A DNA stretch of 64,000 bases from Nitrospira sp. (GCA_018242685.1 JAFEBM010000027.1:1-64000); one strand, 5' to 3'. Positions 53,043 to 62,670 are shown, counted from the stretch's first letter. The notes: generated by a model from the sequence alone, not told the origin. Program-made: numbers and translations.

Positions 53043-54812
53043 TTATTCGACTTCGATTTCCTGTTGAGTGATCCGCATGACTTCTTCCAGCGTGGTATGG
53101 CCTTGAATGACTCGCGCAGCCCCTTCCTGCTTCAACGTCACCATACCCTTGGCGATGGCTGCCTGTCTGATAGCGGTGGAGTCGGCTTTGCTTCCGATGA
53201 GCCGTCGGATCTCGTCGTCCAGCACCATGAGCTCAAAAATACCGGTACGGCCTCGATAGCCGGTTTGGGAACAGGCCGCACAGCCGGCTCCTCGATAGAG
53301 GGTGGCGTCGGAACCAGGCGGGATGTCCAAGCGGCTGAGTTCTTCTTCGCTCGGACGATAGGGACGCTTGCAGTCCGGACAGATCCGTCTCAGCAGTCGC
53401 TGGGCGAGAACGGCGACGACCGAAGAGGCCACCAGAAAAGGCTCGATGCCCATATCGATCAGGCGGGTGGGGGCGCTGGCGGCATCGTTGGTATGCAGCG
53501 TGGAGAACACCAGATGCCCGGTGAGCGAGGCGTGAATGGCGATCTCCGCCGTTTCCCGGTCGCGAATCTCGCCGATCATGATGACGTCGGGGTCTTGCCG
53601 GAGAATCGAGCGCAGCCCGGCGGCGAACGACAAATTGATCTTCGGGTTCACTTGCATTTGCCCGATGCCGAGCAGTTGGTATTCCACCGGATCTTCGACC
53701 GTGATGATGTTCTTGTCGGGCGCATTGATATGGCTCAAGGCGGCATAGAGGGTCGTGGTCTTGCCGCTTCCCGTCGGTCCGGTGACGAGAATAATCCCGT
53801 GCGCGAGTTGGATCAGTTGATGGATCACGGCGAGCCGTTCTTTCGGAAAACCCATTTCCGAAAGATTCAGGAGGCGATTTTCTTTCTCCAACAACCGCAA
53901 CACGACTCGTTCGCCATGGGAGGTGGGCAAGACCGAGACACGAAGGTCGACGTCTTTCCCGGAGGTCCTGATGCCGAACCGGCCGTCTTGCGGCAATCGC
54001 TTCTCGGCAATATTGAGACCGGACATGATCTTCAAGCGCGCGATAATGCTGGCTTGCAGGTGCTTGGGCGGCGTGAGGACCGGGTAGAGCACGCCGTCGA
54101 TGCGATATCTCACCACCAATCCTCGCTCGAACGATTCGAAATGGATGTCGCTCGCCCGTTGCCGAACCGCCTGAAACAGCACCGAGTTGACCAATCGAAT
54201 GATCGGAGCCTCGTCGGTGGCATCCAGCAAGTCTTGCGGCTCATCGAGTTCATGCGCGAGCTGGTCGAGACTCTGGTTGGCCGCGATGTCTTCCATCACC
54301 TGTTCCGCGCCGGCCGGGTTGGCGATTTCGTCGTAGGCCCGGTTTAAACAGGCCAGCAGCACGACACTGGTGGTCAAGACCGGTTTGATCGGTTTGCCTA
54401 AGAGTAGTCGAAGGTCGTCAAGCGCGACGGTCTCCAGAGGGTCGGTCGATGCGGTAAGAATGGCCCCTTCCTCATATCGAAGCGGCAACACACGGTATCG
54501 TCGGCAAAATGCGATGGGTACCTTTTTGATCAGCTCGTGGTCTACATGGGTGGTATCGAGATGGGGCATCCACGACATCTCAAACTGTTGGGCGAGAGCC
54601 TCCAGTAATTGCTCTTCCCGCAGTAAACGTAAATGCAGCAGGATCTCTCCCAGAAGGCCGCCTTTCTCCTGCTGGTAGGCCAAGGCCTCTTCCAGTTTTG
54701 CATCCAAGAGGTTGAACTTGTCCCCGAGAATGCGTCCCAATAGAGGGCGACGAACAGTAGGACCGGACTGATCATTGTCGAGTTGTTCGGACAATTGGCC
54801 CTGACCCCTCAT
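53043..54812 (-). CDS. gspE: type II secretion system ATPase GspE
   Basis: 589 residues. An MshEN/T2SSE_N domain at about 20-160 (LGEILLHLRLLREEQLLEAL), then the AAA+ core with Walker A GPTGSGKTTTLYAAL near 345, Asp box VEDPVEYQLLGIGQMQVN, Walker B DVIMIGEIRDRETAEIA and His box STLHTNDAASAPTRLIDMG, plus a zinc-binding loop (ICPDCKRPY, GCAACSQTGYRGR). It powers pseudopilus growth from the cytoplasm. Its N-domain is the family to which the CheA insert at about 30595-30760 looks similar. Confidence 0.96.
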   Translation of the reverse strand: MRGQGQLSEQLDNDQSGPTVRRPLLGRILGDKFNLLDAKLEEALAYQQEKGGLLGEILLHLRLLREEQLLEALAQQFEMSWMPHLDTTHVDHELIKKVPIAFCRRYRVLPLRYEEGAILTASTDPLETVALDDLRLLLGKPIKPVLTTSVVLLACLNRAYDEIANPAGAEQVMEDIAANQSLDQLAHELDEPQDLLDATDEAPIIRLVNSVLFQAVRQRASDIHFESFERGLVVRYRIDGVLYPVLTPPKHLQASIIARLKIMSGLNIAEKRLPQDGRFGIRTSGKDVDLRVSVLPTSHGERVVLRLLEKENRLLNLSEMGFPKERLAVIHQLIQLAHGIILVTGPTGSGKTTTLYAALSHINAPDKNIITVEDPVEYQLLGIGQMQVNPKINLSFAAGLRSILRQDPDVIMIGEIRDRETAEIAIHASLTGHLVFSTLHTNDAASAPTRLIDMGIEPFLVASSVVAVLAQRLLRRICPDCKRPYRPSEEELSRLDIPPGSDATLYRGAGCAACSQTGYRGRTGIFELMVLDDEIRRLIGSKADSTAIRQAAIAKGMVTLKQEGAARVIQGHTTLEEVMRITQQEIEVE

Positions 54813-55052
54813 GCATAGAGACGAGCGCTATCATAGTCGCTTCCCTCATGCGCTTCCATCTCGGTCGTAAAGATACTCTCCCTCCCGACGGCCTGGCAAG
54901 GACGCCTCGAATTCTGAACGCAAGGGCGAACCCTTGTGAGACCTAGACCATGAGTATTCCTCGCCATCAACCCGCTATTGCAAGAATCGATTCACCGGTC
55001 ATCGAGGGGGAGCGGCTCAAGCGATCATGAAAATTGTGGAGGGAGAGTATTT
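54813..55052 (-). other. gspC-gspE intergenic gap with no gspD
   Basis: 240 nt where gspD, the outer-membrane secretin gene, would normally be. No frame over about 30 codons on the minus strand shows secretin motifs. A ribosome-like gggag exists near 55040 on the plus strand only. The gap may contain the gspE promoter. Confidence 0.5.
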
Positions 55053-55970
55053 TCAGCGAAGCTCGTACGTGATCGTAGATCGCTGATTGTTGCGGAGCAC
55101 GTCGAGCTTGACGGTCTGTTCATTCTTCAGTTGTTGCAGTAAATTCAACATGGTACTGGGATCGCGAATGTCGACGCCGTTGACGCGCTGCAACACATCT
55201 CCTGTCTGGACCCCGATTTTTTCATAGAAGCTGGTCGGGGCGATGTAGTCCAGGCGAAACCCGTTGATGGCTCCGTTCACCATATGAGGCGCGGCCCTGG
55301 CCTGCGATAAGAGTTTCGGCAGATCGCTCATGGCCTGCTCCACCTCACGGCGGTCGATGACTTTTCGTAGAGGAACGCCGGTTGTCTGTGTCTGGGCAGC
55401 AGTAGCCGCAGTACTGGCGGAACCGCCTGGAACCGCTTGGCTTTCCGACTGCGCCAGCTCCAATAATTCCTCCAGGTTGCCCTGGCGAACCAGGATGCCG
55501 TTCCGCCTGATCTCACTCACTTCCCCCAGATCGAGAACTTGGTCATGGACGCGATACAACGTCTGTTGTTTAGATGCCAGCTCCTCGGCGATCGCAAACA
55601 TGCCGCGCTGATCGCCGAGCACGACACCGATCAAGCGAATCCTGGCCGCCAAGCCGAGCGAAGCTCGAACCGGGGCGCCGGAGGGTCCTCCTCCTCGCCT
55701 ATCAGCGTTCGCGAGTCCGCTCTGAGGCGCCACAGGAAGGAGAAAGAGACCGCTGGAACGTACATCCTCCGCTGCTTGGGTCGGTGAATAGGAGGCGAGC
55801 AACGAGGAGCCCGTCGATCGATCACCGCCGGAACTCACCGGATGTGTAGGGATCACATACAAGGCCTCGGCGACAAAGGCATTGATGGAGTGGGCGATCA
55901 GAAGCGCGCACACGACCAGACAGAGGAATAGGCCGATGCGGCGCACTCGTTGTGGAGGAATTGCTGCCAC
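55053..55970 (-). CDS. gspC: type II secretion system protein GspC (PDZ type)
   Basis: 305 residues. One membrane helix near 11-32 (IGLFLCLVVCALLIAHSINA), an HR domain (about 100-165: RIRLIGVVLGDQRGMFAIAE, RVHDQVLDLGEVSEIRRNGI) that contacts the secretin, and a C-terminal PDZ domain (about 225-305: FRLDYIAPTSFYEKIGVQTG, DVLQRVNGVDIRDPSTMLNL). It couples the inner-membrane platform to GspD. First gene of the minus-strand gsp set, divergent from gmd. Confidence 0.92.
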   Translation of the reverse strand: MAAIPPQRVRRIGLFLCLVVCALLIAHSINAFVAEALYVIPTHPVSSGGDRSTGSSLLASYSPTQAAEDVRSSGLFLLPVAPQSGLANADRRGGGPSGAPVRASLGLAARIRLIGVVLGDQRGMFAIAEELASKQQTLYRVHDQVLDLGEVSEIRRNGILVRQGNLEELLELAQSESQAVPGGSASTAATAAQTQTTGVPLRKVIDRREVEQAMSDLPKLLSQARAAPHMVNGAINGFRLDYIAPTSFYEKIGVQTGDVLQRVNGVDIRDPSTMLNLLQQLKNEQTVKLDVLRNNQRSTITYELR

Positions 55971-56116
55971 GATAGTGCCTCTAGTTCTATCGGCCCCATC
56001 CTACATGGCTGATCTCGTTGGTCGCAAGAATCTTTCATCAACGGTTTTTTGCATAGAGGAGTAGACAAACGGACTGGAGCACGCAATAATCCGTTCCTTT
56101 CCAAGGAGGTTTCCGA

Positions 56117-57124
56117 GTGAAGAAAGCACTGATTACAGGGATTACGGGCCAAGACGGGTCGTACTTGTCGGAGCTTCTCATCGGGAAGGGATACGAAGTC
56201 TACGGCATCATCCGCCGTTCCAGCTCCTTCAATACCGGTCGCATCGATCCGATCTATGAAGATCCGCATGTGCCCCATCGGCGTCTCCACCTGGTCTACG
56301 GCGATCTGAATGACGCCAGTTCTCTGAATCGGATTTTGCGCACCGTTCAGCCGGATGAAATCTATAATCTAGGCGCACAGAGTCATGTCCGGGTCAGTTT
56401 CGATATTCCTGAATACACCGGTGAGATCACCGGATTAGGCGCCATTCGGCTGCTTGAGGCCATACGGGAATCGGGGCTCAAACCCAAGTTTTATCAGGCG
56501 TCGTCCAGCGAAATGTTCGGCAAGGTGTTGGAGGTGCCGCAGAAGGAAACGACCCCTTTCTATCCGAGGAGCCCGTACGGAGCGGCAAAGGTCTATGCCT
56601 ACTGGATCACGGTGAACTATCGCGAGGCCTATGGCCTGTATGCCTGCAACGGCATCCTGTTCAACCATGAATCGCCGCGTCGGGGCGAAACCTTCGTGAC
56701 GCGGAAAATCACCAAGGCCGCCGCCCGGATCAAGCTGGGCGTCCAGCAAGATTTGTTTCTGGGGAATTTGGAGGCCAAGCGCGACTGGGGGTATGCCGGC
56801 GACTATGTCGAAGCCATGTGGATGATGTTGCAAGCTCCGACGCCTGACGATTATGTCATCGCGACCGGCGAAACGCACACAGTAAAGGAAATGCTGGAGT
56901 TGACGTTCGACCGGCTGCAATTGGACTGGAAGAAACACGTGAAGATCGACGCCAAGTACTACCGTCCGACAGAGGTCGATCTGCTCATCGGAGATGCCGC
57001 CAAGGCCAAGAAGCAACTCGGCTGGCAACCAAAAGTAAGGTTCGAGGAGCTGATCGCCATGATGGTGGATGCGGATCTCGCGGCGGAAAAAGAACGGTTG
57101 GAAGGGGTAGGGAAGAAAGGTTGA
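56117..57124 (+). CDS. gmd: GDP-mannose 4,6-dehydratase
   Basis: 335 residues, a short-chain (extended SDR) enzyme converting GDP-D-mannose to GDP-4-keto-6-deoxymannose. NADP site [20 protein letters not shown] (G-x-x-G-x-x-G), [12 protein letters not shown], catalytic region [12 protein letters not shown] with [14 protein letters not shown] (YxxxK), and [19 protein letters not shown] typical of Gmd. GTG start with AAGGAGG 7 nt upstream. Followed after 10 nt by GDP-fucose synthase, so the pair makes GDP-L-fucose or a related sugar for surface glycans or flagellin. Confidence 0.95.
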   Translation: MKKALITGITGQDGSYLSELLIGKGYEVYGIIRRSSSFNTGRIDPIYEDPHVPHRRLHLVYGDLNDASSLNRILRTVQPDEIYNLGAQSHVRVSFDIPEYTGEITGLGAIRLLEAIRESGLKPKFYQASSSEMFGKVLEVPQKETTPFYPRSPYGAAKVYAYWITVNYREAYGLYACNGILFNHESPRRGETFVTRKITKAAARIKLGVQQDLFLGNLEAKRDWGYAGDYVEAMWMMLQAPTPDDYVIATGETHTVKEMLELTFDRLQLDWKKHVKIDAKYYRPTEVDLLIGDAAKAKKQLGWQPKVRFEELIAMMVDADLAAEKERLEGVGKKG

Positions 57125-57133
57125 GGCATTCTT

Positions 57134-58093
57134 ATGTCTTTCTGGCAGGACAAACGCGTCGTCGTCACCGGTGGTGCTGGCTTTCTCGGTTCGTTCGTCG
57201 TCGACCGGTTGCGAGCGAAAGGATGCCGGCAGATCGTGGCGCCGCGAAGCCAAGACTATGATCTGGTGCAGATGGACGCGGTGAAGCAATTGTATAGCGA
57301 CGCGACGCCGGACCTGGTGATTCACCTCGCGGCGCGTGTCGGAGGCATCGGGGCCAACCAGGCTAACCCCGGTCGGTTTTTCTATGACAATCTAATGATG
57401 GGCGCGCAGCTCATCGAGGTCGGCCGCCAGCGGGGTCTGAAGAAGTTCGTCGCGACCGGAACCATTTGCGCCTATCCCAAATTCGCGCCCATTCCATTCA
57501 AAGAAGACGACATCTGGAACGGCTACCCTGAAGAAACCAATGCGCCCTATGGTCTGGCGAAAAAAATGATGTTGGCGCAGTCGCAGGCCTACCGGCAGCA
57601 ATATGGCTTCAATTCAATTGTCTTGTTTCCCGTCAACCTCTATGGGCCGCGCGACAACTTCGATTTGGAAACGTCGCACGTCATTCCAGCGCTCATCAGG
57701 AAATGCGCGGCGGCGAAGGAAACCGGACAAGCGGCGATTATTCTTTGGGGAGATGGATCGCCGACGCGAGAATTCTTGTACGTCGAGGATGCCGCCGAAG
57801 GCATTCTGCTGGCGGCTGAACAGTATGATGGGGACCTACCCGTCAATCTGGGAACAGGTGAAGAGGTCGCGATTCGTGACCTTGCCGGATTGATCGCGAC
57901 TGAGGTTGGATTTACCGGGACGATTCAGTGGGATAGCACCAAGCCGAACGGCCAGCCGCGCCGATGCCTCGATGTCAGCCGAGCGAAGCAGCTCTTCGGC
58001 TTTCAAGCTCGACATCGCTTGCGCGACGGGCTAACGAAAACCGTCCAGTGGTTTCAGGCCAACCGGCAGGCGATACGGGAAGTACATTTTTAA
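57134..58093 (+). CDS. fcl: GDP-L-fucose synthase (epimerase/reductase)
   Basis: 319 residues, extended [23 protein letters not shown] is the nucleotide-binding loop, [20 protein letters not shown] is the Fcl signature, [19 protein letters not shown] and PYGLAKKMM (YxxxK) hold the active site. It converts GDP-4-keto-6-deoxymannose to GDP-L-fucose by 3,5-epimerisation and reduction. Directly after gmd, clearly one operon. Confidence 0.94.
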   Translation: MSFWQDKRVVVTGGAGFLGSFVVDRLRAKGCRQIVAPRSQDYDLVQMDAVKQLYSDATPDLVIHLAARVGGIGANQANPGRFFYDNLMMGAQLIEVGRQRGLKKFVATGTICAYPKFAPIPFKEDDIWNGYPEETNAPYGLAKKMMLAQSQAYRQQYGFNSIVLFPVNLYGPRDNFDLETSHVIPALIRKCAAAKETGQAAIILWGDGSPTREFLYVEDAAEGILLAAEQYDGDLPVNLGTGEEVAIRDLAGLIATEVGFTGTIQWDSTKPNGQPRRCLDVSRAKQLFGFQARHRLRDGLTKTVQWFQANRQAIREVHF

Positions 58094-58223
58094 GTGGTTC
58101 TGGACATCCCACCCCTTCCAATTGGAACATAGTTAATAGATTTGCCTCCGCTCGCACTAGACAGCCCATTGCTATTGAAAAATGGTATTCAGTTGCCACG
58201 TATACTTCGAGTCAATACCATCA

Positions 58224-58250
58224 TAGAATCCTTACAAGGTAGACCGATAG
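58224..58250 (+). promoter_or_regulatory. weak sigma-28-like site before the epimerase
   Basis: TAGAATCC (58224-58231), 11-nt spacer, ACCGATAG (58243-58250). The -10 equals that of cheR; the -35 is poor. Predicted start near 58257, 20 nt before GTG 58277. Confidence 0.3.
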
Positions 58251-58276
58251 GAATCAGGTCTGAGTTGAGGTGAAAG

Positions 58277-59377
58277 GTGAAGCGTATCGATATCATCGCC
58301 GGAGCACGGCCAAATTTCATGAAAATCGCGCCGATCATTGAAGCGTTAAAAGCAGCTGAGCGCCGTGGTGGACAGTTACGGTACCGATTGATTCATACCG
58401 GCCAGCATTATGATCGTGCCATGTCCGGCAGTTTCTTCGAGGAACTCGGGATCCCCGATCCGGACATCAATCTTGAGGTGGGGTCCGGCTCTCAAGCCGA
58501 ACAAACCGCCGGTATTATGGTCGGGTATGAAAAAGTCTTGCTGAAGGATAAGACCGACCTGTGCTTGGTCGTCGGTGACGTCACGTCTACGATGGCCTGT
58601 TCCATTGCGGCGCGAAAACTGGGCGTGCGGGTGGCTCATGTCGAGGGCGGAATTCGATCCGGCGATTGGACCATGCCGGAGGAAATCAACCGGGTAGTGA
58701 CCGACTCCATCACCAACTGGTTTTTCACGACGAGTGAAACGGCCAACGACAATTTGCGCCGCGCCGGTATGACCGACGACCGGATCTTTTTTGTCGGCAA
58801 CACCATGATCGACACGTTGCTCAAGAACCTGCCGCGTTTGCGACCTCCGGCTTGTTGGCGCTCTCTCAGTCTCGAACCCGGACGATTTTTTGTCGTGACG
58901 CTCCATCGGCCGGCAAACGTCGATGGAGAGCAACAGCTCCTATCTTTGCTCCGCGCTATCGCCGAAGGCACCAAGGGATTGCCGGTGGTCTTTCCTGTGC
59001 ATCCACGGACCGCGAAAAATCTCAGAGAACTCGACAGCGCGACGCCGCAGCTTCACTATATCGATCCGCTCGGCTACCTGGAATTCAACTACCTCGTTAA
59101 ACATGCCAAAGGAGTGATTACTGATTCAGGCGGGATCACGGAGGAGACGACCGTTCTCGGAGTGCCCTGCCTGACTCTTCGTAATAACACCGAGCGACCG
59201 GAGACCATCACGATCGGGACCAACGAACTGATCGGGACTGATCCCAGCAAGCTCCCTCCCGCACTCGCGCGATTGATGGAAGGACAGTGGAAAAAAGGCG
59301 CGATTCCACCGCTCTGGGACGGGAAAGCGGGGGAGCGGATTGTGAAACATCTGGAAAGACTCCTGCTCGCATCATGA
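58277..59377 (+). CDS. wecB: UDP-N-acetylglucosamine 2-epimerase (non-hydrolysing)
   Basis: 366 residues, GT-B-like fold. IIAGARPNFMKIAPIIEALK is the N-terminal signature; HTGQHYDRAMSGSFFEELGI, VAHVEGGIRSGDWTMPEEIN, VFPVHPRTAKNLREL and GVITDSGGITEETTVLGVPC follow in order. It makes UDP-ManNAc, a precursor for surface polysaccharides and, in other pathways, legionaminic-type sugars. GTG 58277 has a ggtgaaag site upstream. Lies 184 nt after fcl; the C-terminus is complete. Which glycan uses it cannot be told here. Confidence 0.94.
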   Translation: MKRIDIIAGARPNFMKIAPIIEALKAAERRGGQLRYRLIHTGQHYDRAMSGSFFEELGIPDPDINLEVGSGSQAEQTAGIMVGYEKVLLKDKTDLCLVVGDVTSTMACSIAARKLGVRVAHVEGGIRSGDWTMPEEINRVVTDSITNWFFTTSETANDNLRRAGMTDDRIFFVGNTMIDTLLKNLPRLRPPACWRSLSLEPGRFFVVTLHRPANVDGEQQLLSLLRAIAEGTKGLPVVFPVHPRTAKNLRELDSATPQLHYIDPLGYLEFNYLVKHAKGVITDSGGITEETTVLGVPCLTLRNNTERPETITIGTNELIGTDPSKLPPALARLMEGQWKKGAIPPLWDGKAGERIVKHLERLLLAS

Positions 59378-59486
59378 GTTCATCTGAGATTCCCTGATAG
59401 ACAAAGACCTTGCGACACCTATCCCGTTGCGTGGGATTCGATGGAAGGGAGTTGCATGATTTGCATGTTCAGTGCATATTATCCGC

Positions 59487-60656
59487 ATGTGGATTGCACG
59501 AGAGGTCCAGCCGCTCATCCGGCGCATGGCGAGGCAGTTTCCAGCCCTGCTTATCACCGGTGCAAGACAGACCGGTAAGACCTCGCTGCTGCGACATCTT
59601 TATCCTGGTGCATCCTACCTGACTCTTGACCTCCCGGCGAACGCGGAGGCCGCGCGCACCGCGCCTGACGAGTTGCTCCATGCCTATCCCTCACCGGTGA
59701 TCATCGACGAAATTCAGTACGCACCATCGCTCCTGCGGCATCTCAAGGTTCGGATCGACCAAGATCGCTCGCCGGGGCGATTTTTGTTGACCGGTTCGCA
59801 GGTGTTTCCGCTGATGCAAGGCGTCTCAGAGAGTTTGGCGGGGCGCTGTGCTGTCCTGAACCTGCACACGCTCGCCAGAGCTGAGTTGGTCGCTGCCGGG
59901 ATTGCGATTGAGGAGCCACAGTACATGTTTCTCGGGGGATATCCTGAACTGCACCTTGGGATCGACCACGATCTGTGGTTTCCCGCGTATGTGGCCACCT
60001 ATTTGGAACGAGACGTGCGCAATGTGCTGCGTGTCGCCGATCTTCCGGAGGTCAATCGCTTTCTGCGCGCGTGCGCGCTGCGGACGTCCCAAATGGTGAA
60101 TTACTCGGATCTTGCACGAGATACAGGCATCGCCCCGAATACTGCGCGCAAATGGATAGGGTTGCTCCAAACCTCGGGCGTGCTGGCCATGATTGAACCG
60201 TATTTTGGTAATCGGACCAAGCGGCTGATTAAGGCGCCGAAGCTTGCCTTCCTTGACACGGGCCTTGCGGCGTTTCTCGCCGGATACCGTTCCGCGCGCG
60301 AGCTGACGGAGTCCACGCTCGTCGGGGCATTCTGGGAATCACATGTCTTCGGTCAGATCCTTCGTCAAGCCGCGAATCGTGTCGAGACCGCACCTATCGG
60401 CTACTGGCGCACAGCCGGGGGACCGGAGGTGGACATGGTGATTGAGCGCGCCGGCGCGCTCACCGCCATCGAATGTAAATGGGCGGAGCATCCGAAGCCT
60501 GCGGATGCGGATGGATTGAAGGCCCTGGAGGCTGCCGAACCAGGACGAGTGAAGCAGAAAATGATCGTGTGCCGCACGAAAGCCCCATTCCGGCTGCCGG
60601 ATGGAACGTGGGTGGTGAATACGTCCGATGCGCTGAAACGGTTGGTTTCGGCATGA
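59487..60656 (+). CDS. AAA_14/DUF4143 ATPase
   Basis: About 389 residues. Walker A ALLITGARQTGKTSLLRHLY near 22-40, Walker B PSPVIIDEIQYAPSLL, sensor LLTGSQVFPLMQGVSESLAG, then DUF4143 with a helix-turn-helix-like region (NYSDLARDTGIAPNTARKWI) and a PD-(D/E)xK-like nuclease fold (GPEVDMVIE, ALTAIECKWAEHPKP). Widespread in accessory regions; the physiological role is unsettled. ATG 59487 or GTG 59472 may start it. Two extra copies of its 3' end occur downstream (62671 and 63644). Confidence 0.88.
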   Translation: MWIAREVQPLIRRMARQFPALLITGARQTGKTSLLRHLYPGASYLTLDLPANAEAARTAPDELLHAYPSPVIIDEIQYAPSLLRHLKVRIDQDRSPGRFLLTGSQVFPLMQGVSESLAGRCAVLNLHTLARAELVAAGIAIEEPQYMFLGGYPELHLGIDHDLWFPAYVATYLERDVRNVLRVADLPEVNRFLRACALRTSQMVNYSDLARDTGIAPNTARKWIGLLQTSGVLAMIEPYFGNRTKRLIKAPKLAFLDTGLAAFLAGYRSARELTESTLVGAFWESHVFGQILRQAANRVETAPIGYWRTAGGPEVDMVIERAGALTAIECKWAEHPKPADADGLKALEAAEPGRVKQKMIVCRTKAPFRLPDGTWVVNTSDALKRLVSA

Positions 60657-60724
60657 CGCCGACCTCTATGTGAGTCTTGGTCGACCTAAGAAACAGACCA
60701 ACCCAACGAACCAGCCAGATCAGG
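60525..60724 (+). repeat. dispersed repeat, copy A (3' end of the DUF4143 gene plus about 70 bp)
   Basis: The 3' end of the gene together with the following gacctctatgtgagtcttgg and gaaccagccagatcagg is repeated at 62671-62829 (copy B). The coding part alone is repeated again at 63644-63780 (copy C). Copies A and B are both in plus orientation and their matching starts lie 2100 nt apart. Confidence 0.85.
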
Positions 60725-61030
60725 CCGGGCAGATCAATCAGCCGGCTGGTCTAATGAAAAAAACCACTATGTGATGGCCGGGTCCCTGTCCGGTGGGTTT
60801 CTGAGCCATCCACAGATTTCTTGACCAGTCTGAAAGGCCGATCACATGGCGAAGACAAAAGCCCAAGAAACATGGACTGCTGTTTCCAACCGGACTGCAG
60901 TAGATAAGGAGTCATGAGACCCGCTCCAAGCGTCGACCTGGTTCAGGCCTCCGTGTTTACGAATGTGTCGGCGCCTATCCCGGGAGAAATGCAGAGGGAT
61001 GACGTAGAGCGGCGCGCCGAGTGAAATTGT
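60657..61030. other. non-coding stretch after the DUF4143 gene
   Basis: Holds the rest of repeat copy A, a Gln/Pro-codon-like low-complexity patch (aaccagccagatcagg), and a 36-codon frame 60914-61024 (MRPAPSVDLVQASVF, ends VERRAE) with aaggag two bases before its ATG. The latter sits where an antitoxin would be for the MazF-like gene but resembles none I know. Confidence 0.4.
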
Positions 61031-61031
61031 C

Positions 61032-61346
61032 TTGCTGCCGTTTCCTTTCAGTGATCTGATCTCGACGAAACGTCGTCCGGCGCTGATCCTGCGAAGCCTG
61101 GCGACATATGGCGATATCGTCGCACTGGCAATCACGTCCCGCTCAGGTCACCCGGCGGGCATGGCGCTCGAATCGGGCGATTTCGAGCTCGGCTCGCTTC
61201 CCAAGTTGAGCTGGGTGCGATGCGATCAGTTGCATACGTTTGATCAATCTTTGATTCTCGGACGCATTGGCAAGCTGACTCCCGAGGCGTATCAACGCGT
61301 GCTGAAAGCTGTGTGTTCGGGGCTTGGCTGCGTCAGAGGCTCTTAA
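61032..61346 (+). CDS. MazF/PemK-like toxin with unclear start
   Basis: 104 residues from TTG. EIVLLPFPFSDL then STKRRPALILRS, SWVRCDQLHTFDQSLILGRI is the MazF/PemK endoribonuclease fold. The conserved N-terminal GxIV residues lie upstream in frame (SEIVLL) but an in-frame TAG at 61005-61007 blocks the ATG at 60999. Only a TTG within the first strand remains, so the gene may be inactive. No convincing antitoxin is adjacent. Confidence 0.65.
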   Translation: MLPFPFSDLISTKRRPALILRSLATYGDIVALAITSRSGHPAGMALESGDFELGSLPKLSWVRCDQLHTFDQSLILGRIGKLTPEAYQRVLKAVCSGLGCVRGS

Positions 61347-61679
61347 TGCGCGCACTGAATCTCTTCGTAAGGTGCGTAGCAATGCGATGGAAGCAGTTCC
61401 ATCGCCAGCTTGAAGAAAGTGCTCTCACATCAATCGATCTTCAGCGCGCCAAGGCGCGCAAGGTACCGCTCGATTAACGAGAGACCCTCAAATGAATGGG
61501 TGACGGGAAAGAAGCGTGATCTGTTAGCCATGGGATGGCGCAGCGACCAAGCGTCATGTCAAGCGTCTCAAGGGAGGAGCGACCATGACTGAGCAGGGCT
61601 GGTCTGCGGGAGAGGCATGGAGAATGATTCCGCATCTTTTTTCCTGGACCCTGTTTCTTTTTTCTTTTGTTGACCCGGA
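61347..61679. other. non-coding stretch
   Basis: No recognisable gene on either strand. Short frames exist but lack ribosome sites and family resemblance. A T-rich run near 61637-61670 might serve transcription end of the flanking genes. Confidence 0.4.
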
Positions 61680-62165
61680 CTACTCCCCGGCACAGGCCAA
61701 GATGCTGCGTTGCACAACTTTGCTGAGGTGAAATCCCAACCGTGTTAATTCGTCGAGAAGCGGTTTCACCGCAGGAACATACCCCTCATGCTTAGCCCTG
61801 AGGAGGACACCTGCCGTTCCCGTCAAGCGGATATTCCGCTGTCTCGCGATCTCCCGTGCATAGCGATCATCCATGATCACCAAACTGCCGGATGTTTGAA
61901 GGGCCAGGGCCAAGACATGTGCTTCACCGGCGCCCAGATCGGTCGTCAACGGGAGTGCATCCTCGGTGCGAACGCGGTGGATCTCGATCCAATTGTATTG
62001 CGCAAGGTCAGGAACGTCTTCCCCTTGGTCATGTCCAGCGCGCAACTCGGTGACCACGGCTTCCGGCACGAGGATGTGCCGATACAGATTCTGGAGCAGG
62101 GAGAGATGTTGGAGTCGATGGAGATAAAAGAGCGGGGAGGTATCGCAGACGACTCGCTCAGGCAT
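61680..62165 (-). CDS. PIN-like toxin of the DUF3368 family
   Basis: 161 residues. The acidic active-site residues of the PIN fold are visible: Asp in RVVCDTSPLFYLHRLQHL, Glu in EAVVTELRAG, the GAGEAHVLALA helix and VIMDDRYAREIARQ. DUF3368 proteins pair with UPF0175 antitoxins, as here: the antitoxin gene overlaps by 8 bp upstream. Presumed RNase toxin. Confidence 0.88.
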   Translation of the reverse strand: MPERVVCDTSPLFYLHRLQHLSLLQNLYRHILVPEAVVTELRAGHDQGEDVPDLAQYNWIEIHRVRTEDALPLTTDLGAGEAHVLALALQTSGSLVIMDDRYAREIARQRNIRLTGTAGVLLRAKHEGYVPAVKPLLDELTRLGFHLSKVVQRSILACAGE

Positions 62166-62409
62166 GACGGAGGTCCTGCCTCAGTTCCTCCTCTGTTTCA
62201 TCGAAAAGAGACACGCCATAACGGGCCAGCGCCTGAAGGAAACTGACGCGAGGCACGCCCGCGAGTTCCGCGGCTCGCCCCGAAGACAGCTTGCCCAGTT
62301 CAAACAGCTTCGCCGCCGCCGCCATCCGGATTTCCCGGGAACATTCCTCCGGCGTTTCCTTCAACGCCGACAGCACGGCATCGGGCATCTCAATGGAAAT
62401 CGTCTTCAT
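62158..62409 (-). CDS. UPF0175 family antitoxin
   Basis: 83 residues. CSREIRMAAAAKLFELGKLS and SSGRAAELAGVPRVSFLQAL, with the C-terminal YGVSLFDETEEELRQDL, are the UPF0175 signature (helix-turn-helix followed by a toxin-neutralising tail). First gene of the pair on the minus strand; co-translated with the DUF3368 toxin. Confidence 0.9.
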   Translation of the reverse strand: MKTISIEMPDAVLSALKETPEECSREIRMAAAAKLFELGKLSSGRAAELAGVPRVSFLQALARYGVSLFDETEEELRQDLRHA

Positions 62410-62670
62410 CGACCACCTCCCGTCCCTGGCTCACATATGGACCGCGCACAGTGTCACAGTAGCAAGCCGGAACCGGTCGGTCAAGTTGCTTGCAAGCTCG
62501 CACACCTGACCAGCTGGTTCTCACGTGATGATGGCAGGCCACTGGACGAAGGATGATCCCCTATGAGCCGGCAAGTTAGCGGCGCGGATTGTGGAGTGTT
62601 GGATCGGCTGTTGATCTGGAACTCCACGGCTTCGTCCATCATCCGTAAGCAAACTGCTGCGGAGAGACAG

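Noticed and set aside
52944-54347. A 467-codon plus-strand frame opposite gspE
   Set aside because: Antisense shadow of the Walker-motif ATPase; composition His/Asp/Gly-rich as expected from reversed codons.
55987-56013. Sigma-28-like GCCGATAG on the minus strand ahead of gspC
   Set aside because: The -35 (ATCAGCCA) does not fit and the predicted start would leave only about 10 nt before the ATG.
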